From Streptomyces sp. MMG1533 (lineage in GTDB: Bacteria > Actinomycetota > Actinomycetes > Streptomycetales > Streptomycetaceae): a stretch of 60,894 bases of DNA. Within the stretch, counting starts at the first letter, position 1, and each line of letters opens with the position of its first letter. The stretch is from NCBI RefSeq assembly GCF_001279775.1, contig NZ_LGDG01000249.1, positions 1 through 60,894 on the forward strand, given 5' to 3'. A program made the position numbers and the translations under genes. Of this stretch, positions 36,230-44,183 are shown one piece after another. The notes under the pieces are model-generated. The model worked only from the letters and a program-made list of their open reading frames with translations, did no database searches and was not told the DNA's origin.

Positions 36230-36820
36230 TCAGACGCGCTGCCCGGCGTCCAGCAGGGCGAGGGCGTTACTTATCCCCTGATCGAGGAGTTCATGGGCGA
36301 GTTGGCTGTCGGTCAAGGCGCGGGAAAGCTGCAGCGTCCCAGCCATCAGTCCGAGGAGGCTGAGCGCCTTCACATGTGCCGAGGACGGAGCCTCGGGCGC
36401 CATGCGGGCGGCAATGCCGTCGATAAGGACCAGCACGCCGTCGGTGTACGCCTGCCTGGTTGTGTCGGTGCAGCGCCCGATCTCGTCGAGCAGAGCGGCG
36501 TTGGGGCAGCCGTCACCAAGGCTTTCGCGGTGCTGGGGCGACAGGTACCCGCGCACAATCTGCTCGAGTCCGGCACGGCCGGGCGCAGCCCGCGCGACGA
36601 CGCTCTCCGCCTGCGCCTTCAACTGCTCGGCGATTGCCGTGGTGACGAGGTCATCTTTGGATTCGAAATGAGCATAGAAGGCCCCGTTGGTCAGCCCCGC
36701 GTCCTTCATGAGCGTCGAGACCCCGGAGCCGTCGATACCGTCTTGCTTGAACCGGCGGCCCGCCGTCTCGATGATCCGCCGCCTCGTCTCCGACTTGTGC
36801 TCTTTTCCGTACCGCACCAC
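36230..36820 (-). CDS. TetR-family regulator (paralogue 3 of 3)
   Basis: A 196-residue TetR protein with VSTLMKDAGLTNGAFYAHF and GCPNAALLDEIGR. GTG 36820 is chosen because AAGGAG lies 8 bp upstream; the GTG at 36829 overlaps that site. The promoter holds CGAACGTAATCC at 36889-36900, matching the operator of the dehydrogenase at 32470, so that gene is the likely target. The truncated exporter converging from 35448 may once have been another. Confidence 0.9.
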   Translation of the reverse strand: MVRYGKEHKSETRRRIIETAGRRFKQDGIDGSGVSTLMKDAGLTNGAFYAHFESKDDLVTTAIAEQLKAQAESVVARAAPGRAGLEQIVRGYLSPQHRESLGDGCPNAALLDEIGRCTDTTRQAYTDGVLVLIDGIAARMAPEAPSSAHVKALSLLGLMAGTLQLSRALTDSQLAHELLDQGISNALALLDAGQRV

Positions 36821-36888
36821 AGCACACACTCCTTCCCCGGCCGGAAAGGCCGGTTGCCCTTCACAGACTCCGCCAGTCTATGATATTG

Positions 36889-36900
36889 CGAACGTAATCC
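36889..36900. promoter_or_regulatory. TetR operator half shared with the dehydrogenase promoter
   Basis: CGAACGTAATCC lies in an AT-rich pocket about 70 bp upstream of the TetR start and matches 11 of 12 positions of the 32438-32449 element. Confidence 0.5.
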
Positions 36901-37066
36901 AAAGAGTCGACGGCGGCGACGGCCGGCCGCCTCGCCGCCGGTGCCCCCTGCGGCAAGGACGACGGGCGAGCGTCGGGCTTTCATCAGTTAGGGCAGGCGC
37001 GGACCCAGCATCTGAACGCGCCCTGCCGGTGAGGCTCATGATGTCGGCCGTCGCCATGAGCCTCAC

Positions 37067-37170
37067 CTACGCTTCTTGGACCGCTCCCCCGCCCACAACC
37101 GCCGCTGGGGCTCCATGCGGCGCCGCGGCAATCGCACCAAGGTCGCCCTACCGGGCGCGGGCCAGGTGAA
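37067..37170 (+). pseudogene. Second, more decayed CGNR zinc-finger fragment
   Basis: The frame reads LRFLDRSPAHNRRWGSMRRR and GNRTKV, aligning with the fragment at 27933, but the cysteines in WCSMxxC are replaced (WGSMRRR). It can no longer form the zinc site. No upstream half is present. Confidence 0.65.
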
Positions 37171-37411
37171 GCAACAGCGTCGGGTGACGGGCGTACCGCC
37201 ATTTCTGCCTTCGAGCCGGTCACCCCGCCACACTGATCACTGCACCGACGAAGCACAGTCGCCGCCTTGAACGCCGCCGCGCTCGGCGACAGTGACCTGC
37301 CGCTGTTCAGCCCTGACGGCCAGGGAGGAGGCGGGTCCCCACCGACCGCCCGTCCCCCGCGTTCCCTCCGACAGGTCCGAAGTGCCCTTCGCCGGCTCGA
37401 CCGACAGCGTC

Positions 37412-37608
37412 GGCGCCGACCTCGCCACCCGCGCCAGGGACATCGAAGACAGCCTCGCCGACGTCATAACCGTCGGCACCATGACCCTCGCCAACCCCGA
37501 CCTCGTTGAGCGTGACGCACCAGCGCGCCGCTGAACACCCCCGACCCCGCCACCTTCTACGGCGGCGGCGAGGCCGGCTACACCGACTACCCCGTCCGCG
37601 TCGCCTGA
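37412..37608 (+). pseudogene. 3' end of an Old Yellow Enzyme gene, frameshifted
   Basis: The sequence reads ADLATRARDIEDSLADVITV and LANPDLVER, then after one missing base continues as NTPDPATFYGGGEAGYTDYP to a stop. It is a close copy of the last 65 codons of the intact gene at 40457-41518, but in opposite orientation. The rest of the gene is absent. Confidence 0.8.
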
Positions 37609-37613
37609 GCAGA

Positions 37614-37641
37614 GCGCCCGGCGCCCGGCGCCCGGCGCCCG
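37614..37641. repeat. Four tandem copies of the heptamer GCGCCCG
   Basis: Four exact 7-nt units follow the stop of the Old Yellow Enzyme remnant by 5 bp. The last unit pairs with GGGCGC at 37660 in a hairpin, so the array may have grown out of a terminator stem. Confidence 0.85.
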
Positions 37642-37804
37642 AGGGAAACATCTCCCCCGGGCGCCCAGGCACGACTGCGACACACACCAGCCTCACAACC
37701 CACGAGTCACCAAGGGCAGCGGGCCGCCGCCGAGCGGCATATCGATGCACCCCCTGTTGTCCCGGCTGCCCCCCCCCAACGGACCGAGGGCCCTGCCCGC
37801 GGAG
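37642..37804. other. Short spacer before the thioesterase stop
   Basis: It contains an imperfect terminator-like hairpin at its start and a run of eight or more C at about 37770. No gene is visible. Confidence 0.4.
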
Positions 37805-38305
37805 TCACACCCGAGGGGCGGGTACCGGGAAGAGCATGCAGCTGCTGGTGGCGTGGGCGAGGAGACGGTCCTTCGCGTCGACCAACTGGGCCTGGGCGAG
37901 GGCGGTTTGGCGACCCTTGCTGACGACCGTGCCGATGGCGCGCACCGGTCCCGTGTCCACGGTGACCCGCCGCAGGAACTTCACCGTCAGGTCGAGCGAG
38001 GTGTACCCCACGCCCAGCGGGAGGGTGGACTGGACGGCGCAGCCTGCCGCCGAGTCGAGCAGGGTGGCGAAGATGCCGCCATGCATGCTGCCGATCGGGT
38101 TGTAGTGCTCCTCCCCCGGCGTCAGCGAGAAGACCGCCCTGCCGGGCTCCACCTCGTCCAGGGCGAAGTCGACGGTCTGGCTGATCGGCGCCCTCGGCAG
38201 CCGCCCCGCCTGCACCTCACGCAGGAAGTCGATGCCGGCCATGCTCCCGGCGGCCTCCGCCGAGATCGCGGGATCGTCCCAGTGATACGTACGCGTTCGC
38301 CCCAC
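37805..38305 (-). CDS. PaaI-type hotdog-fold thioesterase
   Basis: A 166-residue hotdog protein of the acyl-CoA thioesterase family. The signature NPIGSMHGGIFATLLDSAAG includes the usual catalytic Asp or Glu region. GTG 38305 has a GGAAGGG site 8 bp upstream; the longer TTG start would overlap the divergent promoter. It is divergent from an HxlR-type gene 104 bp away that probably controls it. The acyl substrate is unknown; phenylacetyl-type or medium-chain CoA are common for the family. Confidence 0.85.
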   Translation of the reverse strand: MGRTRTYHWDDPAISAEAAGSMAGIDFLREVQAGRLPRAPISQTVDFALDEVEPGRAVFSLTPGEEHYNPIGSMHGGIFATLLDSAAGCAVQSTLPLGVGYTSLDLTVKFLRRVTVDTGPVRAIGTVVSKGRQTALAQAQLVDAKDRLLAHATSSCMLFPVPAPRV

Positions 38306-38409
38306 GGTCCAGCGCCCTTCCCTCTGACTGTCATCTGACTTTTTCAAGCGAAGCTAGACTTTCGTTCACCTGACTGTCAATGGCGAAGTCAGACCCTTAC
38401 GATGGCGGC

Positions 38410-38877
38410 ATGGAGTGGCTTGAGGCGAGCACGGAGAACTGCCCCGTCCAACGAACGCTCGACGTGATCGGGGAGAAATGGACGCTGCTGATCCTGCGTG
38501 ACGCCGTCAACGGCGTCCGCCGCTTCGACGACTTCCACCGCCACATCGGCCTGTCGGAAGCAGTCCTCAGCGACCGCCTCCGCAAGCTGACCTCGGCCGG
38601 CATCCTGAAGACCGTCCCCTACCAAGAGCCCGGCACCCGGTCCCGCAACGAATACCGCCTGACCCGCAAGGGCTGGGACCTGTGGCCCGTCCTGATGGCC
38701 CTCACCCAGTGGGGCGAGGCATACGCTCTCGGCTCCGAGGGTCCTGTACTGGACGTCCGCCACACCGACTGCGAAGCCCCGGTCCGCGTCGTCGTCGAGT
38801 GCTCCGCGGAGCACTCCCCCCTCACTCCCCGTGAAGTCACCGCCCGGCTGGGGAAAAGCGCCCGCCTGCGGTCGTGA
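38410..38877 (+). CDS. HxlR-family regulator, divergent from the thioesterase
   Basis: A 155-residue HxlR protein with NCPVQRTLDVIGEKWTLLIL and a wing YQEPGTRSRNEYRLTRKGWD. It is not one of the three recent copies: only the family core matches. ATG 38410 is preferred; TACGAT, a -10-like box, lies 7 bp upstream, so the mRNA may be leaderless. An alternative ATG at 38380 would add ten residues. The intergenic region with the thioesterase is the likely operator site. Confidence 0.85.
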   Translation: MEWLEASTENCPVQRTLDVIGEKWTLLILRDAVNGVRRFDDFHRHIGLSEAVLSDRLRKLTSAGILKTVPYQEPGTRSRNEYRLTRKGWDLWPVLMALTQWGEAYALGSEGPVLDVRHTDCEAPVRVVVECSAEHSPLTPREVTARLGKSARLRS

Positions 38878-38971
38878 GCCATCGACCTCGCCGGTCGCGG
38901 GCCAGACTGCGGTGAGCCATCAGCCGAGTGCACTCATCACTTCGTTCATGGTGAAGGGCTTGCCGCGCCCT

Positions 38972-39097
38972 TCACACACGGTGCCGCTCAGGGGCGTTGC
39001 GCTTGTCAGGCGAGTGCCCGCTCAGTGCGGACTTCATGATCCGGTTCGGCAGCACTTGACCGTTGGGCCGGGTCAGCTGGTCGGGCATGGAGGTCAT
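38972..39097 (-). pseudogene. N-terminal fragment of an NADH:flavin oxidoreductase (OYE-like)
   Basis: A 41-codon frame starts MTSMPDQLTRPNGQVLPNRI and continues MKSALSG, a typical start of the NADH:flavin oxidoreductase family (first strand and FMN-binding loop). It then runs into unrelated sequence and a stop. It differs from the N-terminus of the intact gene at 40457 and therefore comes from another subfamily. Confidence 0.55.
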
Positions 39098-39193
39098 GGG
39101 TGGTTGTCCTTAGGCGGGGACGGGTGCCTTGGCATGGACCGCCGATGTCGCCGAAGCGTTGGGCGCCTCAGCCGCGAAGCGGCCCCGACGTGC

Positions 39194-39397
39194 TCAGGCG
39201 AGTTCTCGTTTGAGGATCTTGCCGGTGGACGTCAAGGGCAGTTCGTCGACGGCCAGGACGCCGACCCGAAAGTCGGCGAGCTTGGTCGCGCGCTGCGGTG
39301 CGCGCGTAGCTGAAGCCGCCGTGGTGGTCGGCCGTCCCGACCGTCGTCTGCCGGACCGGGACGAGATCGCGGGCGTCGCGGACCTGCGCGCCACCAC
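39194..39397 (-). pseudogene. C-terminal end of an AMP-forming acyl-CoA synthetase
   Basis: The frame ends VDELPLTSTGKILKRELA, the A10 motif with the catalytic Lys of the acyl-adenylate superfamily. Only about 25 residues are convincingly homologous; upstream codons look frameshifted. The remainder of the enzyme is absent. Confidence 0.6.
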
Positions 39398-39475
39398 AGG
39401 CCATGTCGGCGTCAGTCCACCGTCCCGATCCGGCAGGAGCGCGGATCTTGCAACTGCCGCGCCCGTACCGCTCGG

Positions 39476-40393
39476 TCAGATCTTCGTCTTCTCCCGGACC
39501 CACGCGCCGATCTGTGCGATGGCGGCGTCGGTCTCCGGAATCCGGCCGGCACCGTAGACGTACGAGTGCTGTCCGCCGGGGACCACCACGGTCGCTGTGT
39601 CGATTCCGGCGTCCTTGACGCGGGCGGCGAACTCCTCGTCCTCGCCGGCAAGGACCTCGTACGTTCCCCAGGAGACGAGGGTCGGAGGCAGACCGCTCAG
39701 GTCTGCCCGGTTCAGATTGATCCGGGTGTCCGTGAACTCGATGCCCGTGCCGCCGATCCAGGCATCCCGGAAGAACTCCAGCAGTTCCTTGCTGAGTATC
39801 TTGTCCGTCTCGGCGTTGGTCGCGATGGTCTCGTTGGCGATTTCGAGGTCGCACCAGGGGGAAATCGACACGATGGCGCCGGGCAGGGGCTGCTTCTTGT
39901 CGCGGAGGCGAAGCGCCAGGGCGACGGCGATGAACCCGCCGATCGAGTGGCCGATCGTGATGATGTTTCCCGGCTCATACCCTTCGGAGAGCAGCCAGTT
40001 GAAGGCCGCCTCCGCGTCGTCCACCTGAGCCGGGTACTTGTGTTCCGGTGCTCGCCGGAAGTCCAGGACCAGTACGGGGGCCCCGGCGGCCTTGGCGATA
40101 TGGCCGGCGAGCTTTCGGTCGACGTGTGCCGACGCCAGAACGGAGCCCCCGGCGTGAGTGTGCAGGAGGACGTAGTCGGTGTTGCCGTCGACGGGTTCGC
40201 ACCAGATTCCCAGAACGCCACCCGCGTCCACCTCCCGATAGGTGACGCCTTCCGGCTCCCGGGCCGCTAGATGGACTTGCTCCGCCTGGATGCGCGCCGC
40301 ATCCAACTCGGACGGGGGCTTCGCCCCTGCGGCCAAAAATTCCGCGAACGCGGTTGCTTCCGGGCTCAGTTCAACAGCAGCGTGCTCAGACAC
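39476..40393 (-). CDS. Alpha/beta hydrolase, hormone-sensitive-lipase (HSL) family
   Basis: A 305-residue HSL-family esterase. The oxyanion motif, normally HGGG, is HTHAGGS; the nucleophile is in GHSIGGF; the catalytic His is in GGQHSYV. GTG 40393 follows GGAGG by 6 bp. It is a paralogue of 50060-50971 (shared DRKxAGHIAKAAGA, APEHxYPAQ, GHSIGG and the C-terminus). Such enzymes hydrolyse short-chain esters and lactones. It lies 63 bp downstream of the Old Yellow Enzyme gene on the same strand reading order (OYE first), so the two may be cotranscribed. Confidence 0.87.
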   Translation of the reverse strand: MSEHAAVELSPEATAFAEFLAAGAKPPSELDAARIQAEQVHLAAREPEGVTYREVDAGGVLGIWCEPVDGNTDYVLLHTHAGGSVLASAHVDRKLAGHIAKAAGAPVLVLDFRRAPEHKYPAQVDDAEAAFNWLLSEGYEPGNIITIGHSIGGFIAVALALRLRDKKQPLPGAIVSISPWCDLEIANETIATNAETDKILSKELLEFFRDAWIGGTGIEFTDTRINLNRADLSGLPPTLVSWGTYEVLAGEDEEFAARVKDAGIDTATVVVPGGQHSYVYGAGRIPETDAAIAQIGAWVREKTKI

Positions 40394-40456
40394 GTGGTAC
40401 CTCCATGGGGCCATTTGGGCACACCGGCCCGCCAGGACCGCTATCGCCGGGGTTCG

Positions 40457-41518
40457 TCAGGCGGTGTGGGTGGGGTAGTCGGTGTAGCCGGCCTCGCCGC
40501 CGCCGTAGAAGGTGGCGGGGTCGGGGGTGTTCAGCGGCGCGCCGGTGCGTACGCGCTCGACCAGGTCGGGGTTGGCGAGCGCCATGGTGCCGACGGTGAC
40601 GACGTCGGCCAGGCCGTCTTCGATGTCCCTCGCGCGGGTGGCGATGTCGGTGCCGGCCCGGTTGAGGACGAGGGTGGTCGGCCACAGCTTGCGGAGGGTG
40701 TGCAGGAGTTCGTCGTCGCCGCCGTGGCCGATGTGCAGGTAGGCGAGGTCGAGCGGGGCGAGGGCGCGCACGAGTGCCGGGTACAGCTCGTGGGTGTCGC
40801 TCTCCGCGATGTCGTTGAACGGGTTTCCGGGAGAGATCCGGAAGCCGGTGCGGCCGGCGCCGATCTCCTCGGCCACGGCGGTGGCGACCTCCACGGCGAA
40901 GCGGATGCGGTTGTCGATGGAGCCGCCGTAGTGGTCGGTGCGCTGGTTGGTGTTGCCGGCGAGGAACTGGTGCACGAGGTAGCCGTTGGCGCCGTGGATC
41001 TCGACGCCGTCAGCGCCTGCCGCGATGGCGGCCGCGGCGGCGCGCCTGAAGTCGTCGACTGTCGAGGCGACCTCCTCGGTGGACAGTTCGCGCGGTACCG
41101 GCATCTGCTGAGGGCCGGACGGGGTGAACATGTCGCCCGTCGGCTGGACCGGGGAGGGGGCGACCGGCTGCCGGTGGTGGGGGGTGTTGTCGGGGTGGGA
41201 CATCCGTCCGGCGTGCATGAGCTGGATGACGATGCGTCCGTCGACGCCGTGCACGGCGTCGGTGACCTTGCGCCAGCCGGCGATGTGCTCCTCGGAGTAG
41301 ATGCCGGGGGTGAGCAGGTAGCCCTGGCCGTCAGCGTTGGGCTGGGCGCCCTCGGTGATGATGAGGGCGTGCGAGGCGCGCTGGGCGTAATACTCGGCGT
41401 TCAGCTCGGTGGGTATGCCTTCCGGGGTGGACCGGTCCCGCGTCATGGGGGCCATTGCCAGCCGGTGCGGCAGGGAGATCTCCCCGGCGACGATCGGGTT
41501 CCACAGGGCGTTCAACAT
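40457..41518 (-). CDS. Old Yellow Enzyme-type alkene reductase
   Basis: A 353-residue FMN enzyme of the NemA/OYE family that reduces activated C=C bonds, nitrate esters and quinones with NAD(P)H. Seen: LPHRLAMAPMTRDRS near the N-terminus, the substrate-binding pair in EIHGANGYLVHQF, GGSIDNRIRF, and the C-terminus GGGEAGYTDYP. ATG 41518 follows GAGGAAA. A 17-bp palindrome at 41619 is a likely operator. A near-identical dead copy of its 3' end lies inverted at 37412. Confidence 0.92.
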   Translation of the reverse strand: MLNALWNPIVAGEISLPHRLAMAPMTRDRSTPEGIPTELNAEYYAQRASHALIITEGAQPNADGQGYLLTPGIYSEEHIAGWRKVTDAVHGVDGRIVIQLMHAGRMSHPDNTPHHRQPVAPSPVQPTGDMFTPSGPQQMPVPRELSTEEVASTVDDFRRAAAAAIAAGADGVEIHGANGYLVHQFLAGNTNQRTDHYGGSIDNRIRFAVEVATAVAEEIGAGRTGFRISPGNPFNDIAESDTHELYPALVRALAPLDLAYLHIGHGGDDELLHTLRKLWPTTLVLNRAGTDIATRARDIEDGLADVVTVGTMALANPDLVERVRTGAPLNTPDPATFYGGGEAGYTDYPTHTA

Positions 41519-41847
41519 GGACGTTTCCTCGAAATAAAGGGTGAGAGAGCTGCGGGGTGGCGGGCTGCCTGCCCCGCGGGTAGCGCGTAGGCGGTGGCCG
41601 GCCGGACGAGCCCGGTGACCTTCCACCGTGGAAGGCAGATTGCGTGGAGAGGCAGTCGACGGGGCAGACGGGCTTGCCGCGCACATGACCGCCGCCATTG
41701 CAGTGCTGGGCCCCGGCTGTCAGTGCAGGGAGGGGGAGGACGCCTGGCGCGTCGGTCTTCCCCCATGCCGGAGGACGCATCGGTCCTGCGCAGCAGCGGC
41801 CGAGCCGTTGTCACAAAGGGACTGCCGCACCGGAGTCGGAGCGGTGG
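41519..41847. other. Promoter region of the Old Yellow Enzyme gene
   Basis: About 330 bp without a credible gene; longer in-frame upstream codons of the reductase extend into it but have no ribosome site or homology. It contains the palindrome at 41619. Confidence 0.5.
41619..41635. promoter_or_regulatory. Perfect palindrome upstream of the Old Yellow Enzyme gene
   Basis: CCTTCCACCGTGGAAGG, 8-bp perfect half sites around a single C, about 100 bp upstream of the start. Probably the site of an electrophile-sensing regulator, not obviously one encoded here. Confidence 0.5.
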
Positions 41848-42639
41848 TCAGCCGCGGTAGCGAGCGGCCGGGACCCGCTGCGACAGGTTCGGGACGAGCG
41901 TCTGACGCGCCTTCTCGAACGACTCCCAGTCGCTGATCTCCGGCAGCGACGGGATGGTGACGGGCTCCCCGGCGTCGAGGCCGGCGAGCGCCGCGTCGAC
42001 GGCGTCGTCCGCGCTCATGATCCACTCGTCGGGAAACGCCGCGAGGTCGAGACCTGAGCCGTCCCAGAACTCCGTGCGAACAGCGCCCGGCAGCACGGCC
42101 TGCACCGTGACGGGGCTCTCCGCGAGTTCCTGCTGCAGGGCCTGGGTGAACGTCAGCACGTAGCTCTTGGTGCCGCTGTAGACGGCGCTGACGGGCAGGA
42201 AGTTGAGAGCCAGGGCAGAGGAGATGTTCACCACGGTGCCGTGCCCGCGGGCCGTCAGGCCCGGCAGGACCGCGGTGGTCAGCCTGGTCAGCGAGGTCAC
42301 GTTGAGGTTGATCAGCACCTCGGAGGCCGCAGCGTCGGAGGTCGCCAGCGGGGTGAACAGCGATCCGCCGGCGTTGTTGATCAGCACCGCGATGCTCTCG
42401 TCGGTCCGTAGACGCTCCTCGACCACGGAGATCTGCGCCGCATCGGTGAGGTCGGCGGTGATGACGTCCACTGCGCGGCCCGTGCGGCTGCGGATGTCCG
42501 ACGCCAGCGTTTCCAGCCGCGCAGTGTTCCGGGCCACCAGGATCAGGTCGTAGCCCCGGTCGGCGAGTCGCTGCGCGTAGGCGGTACCCAGGCCTGCGGA
42601 CGCCCCGGTGACGACGGCGGTCTTGTTCTGCGTGGTCAT
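41848..42639 (-). CDS. Short-chain dehydrogenase/reductase
   Basis: A 263-residue SDR with the cofactor loop TGASAGLGTAY, the INNAGG segment, the catalytic Ser in NISSALAL, and YSGTKSY. It resembles the DltE/YqjQ-like subgroup. ATG 42639 is natural. A long palindrome lies 54-85 bp upstream and shares the GATAGAT sequence with the operator in front of the divergent TetR gene at 43335, which is its probable regulator. Confidence 0.88.
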   Translation of the reverse strand: MTTQNKTAVVTGASAGLGTAYAQRLADRGYDLILVARNTARLETLASDIRSRTGRAVDVITADLTDAAQISVVEERLRTDESIAVLINNAGGSLFTPLATSDAAASEVLINLNVTSLTRLTTAVLPGLTARGHGTVVNISSALALNFLPVSAVYSGTKSYVLTFTQALQQELAESPVTVQAVLPGAVRTEFWDGSGLDLAAFPDEWIMSADDAVDAALAGLDAGEPVTIPSLPEISDWESFEKARQTLVPNLSQRVPAARYRG

Positions 42640-42692
42640 GGGGTGGATCTCATTTCTGGTCTGGCGGATGAGTAGGGGCCAAAGCGTCGGCC

Positions 42693-42724
42693 TCGCTTTA
42701 GATTACGATAGATATCTAAAGCGA
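42693..42724. promoter_or_regulatory. Large palindromic operator of the short-chain dehydrogenase
   Basis: TCGCTTTAGAT and its exact complement (42693-42703 and 42714-42724) flank TACGATAGAT. The 11-bp half sites are perfect. GATAGAT in the spacer recurs at 43296. Confidence 0.65.
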
Positions 42725-43295
42725 TCCAGTCAACAGCCCCCGGCGCCACCAGTCACCGCCCGCGGTCGGAGACCGCCCAACGTGCACGCGGGCCTACAGG
42801 GTTGGCGGCCGATCAGATTCGGATGGAGACTCCTCGGGCACATGGTCGCCATGGGCGGTTTCGCGTACCGCCCTCACGACGAGCGCGCGGGCACGGCAAA
42901 CGACACCACTGCGGAGACCCGCACACTGCGCATACGCCGAGCACAACGCGAGCCGCCTCCAACCGGTGTCGGATCCCCCCGGCCGCCTGGGGGCGAGCAG
43001 CGCGGTCTCCGGCTTCGACAACCCGTCGGCTCGCTGCGTACAGGCTCGGGCGCCCAGGCATAGGGCCCACTTGTCACCAAAGGGGGGTTGAACAGGCCCC
43101 TTCAGCCGCCATGCATGCGCTCCACGAGATTTCGCACCGGCGTCTTCTCGCAACCGCACCCGGGAACGGAGGCATCACACGGTCGAAAGTCGCTGCCGGT
43201 TCGGATGCGGGCCCACGAGCTTCTCGCCTTGCGGCAGGGAGAAGGAGTCGCACGGAAAGAGGGCGCTGCGGCCGGCCGCTCGGCACTTCGCCTAT
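42725..43295. other. Gene-free stretch between SDR and TetR genes
   Basis: About 570 bp between two divergent genes with no credible coding frame. Both ends carry operator palindromes, so a short divergent promoter may have been pushed apart by an insertion of unknown origin. Confidence 0.4.
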
Positions 43296-43319
43296 GATAG
43301 ATGCACTTTACTATCTATC
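43296..43319. promoter_or_regulatory. Operator upstream of the TetR gene
   Basis: GATAGAT and ATCTATC (43296-43302, 43313-43319) form a perfect 7-bp inverted repeat with a 10-bp spacer, ending 16 bp before the TetR start. Confidence 0.6.
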
Positions 43320-43334
43320 GCGGGCAGGTGACTG

Positions 43335-43901
43335 ATGAGTCGCGTTTCGCAAGCGCAAGCGCTCGAGAACCGTAGGCGCGCGGTCGCCGCGGCCTCCCAA
43401 CTCTTCCGGGAGCGCGGTGTGAACGGCATCAGCGTCGCCGATCTGATGAAGTCCATCGGGCTGACCACGGGTGGCTTCTACAAGCAGTTCCCCTCCAAGG
43501 AGGCCCTGGTAGCCGAGGCGGCTCAAGCCGCTTTCGGGGACCTTGACCTACTCCTGGCGGAGTTCGATGCGGCCCACGGCGATCACGACACCGCGCGCGG
43601 CGCCCTCGTCGACTTCTACCTGTCGGCCGAGCACCGCGACCAGCCCGGCACCGGTTGCCCCACCGCGGGATTCGCAGGGGACATGGCTCGCGAACACACA
43701 GCCGGGGAGGTGCGTGAAACGTACGCAGCCGGAGTCGAGGAATTCGCCGAGTGGCTGTCTACCGACGTCAACGACGGCCTTCCCATGGTGGCCACTCTGG
43801 TCGGCGCGATCCTGCTTGCCCGGGCCACGGCGGGCACAGAACTGTCGGAGAAGATCCTGGAGTCGGCCCACAAAGCCCTGACTGCACCACACGGGCCTTG
43901 A
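43335..43901 (+). CDS. TetR-family regulator, probable control of the short-chain dehydrogenase
   Basis: A 188-residue TetR protein with ISVADLMKSIGLTTGGFYKQF and an AcnR/NemR-like C-terminal domain (GTGCPTAGFAGDMAR). It is not one of the three close paralogues. ATG 43335 begins 16 bp after its operator. Cys in the conserved GCP segment could take part in electrophile sensing as in NemR, which controls an OYE in E. coli; that is inference. Confidence 0.9.
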   Translation: MSRVSQAQALENRRRAVAAASQLFRERGVNGISVADLMKSIGLTTGGFYKQFPSKEALVAEAAQAAFGDLDLLLAEFDAAHGDHDTARGALVDFYLSAEHRDQPGTGCPTAGFAGDMAREHTAGEVRETYAAGVEEFAEWLSTDVNDGLPMVATLVGAILLARATAGTELSEKILESAHKALTAPHGP

Positions 43902-44183
43902 CCCGGATTCTTGGAAGCAGGCATGCGGCTGGGGCCCAACACCACGCAGTTGAACGGTTGTTGGGACGGCCAAGAGGACGGGCCTCCATGCGTCGGCAAG
44001 GACGTACTTCCAGTAACTGATCTCGTGGAGCCCCGCCGCCGTCCCGGCGTCGGGCCGACGACTGCGCGAGACGGTCGACCGAGCCGTACTCGCGGCCGCC
44101 GACGGCCGGCTACACACCCCGGCAGACTGAACCCACCGGCAGACTGAGCCACCACGAGCGCTCCTGGCGCAACCGCGCTCAAG

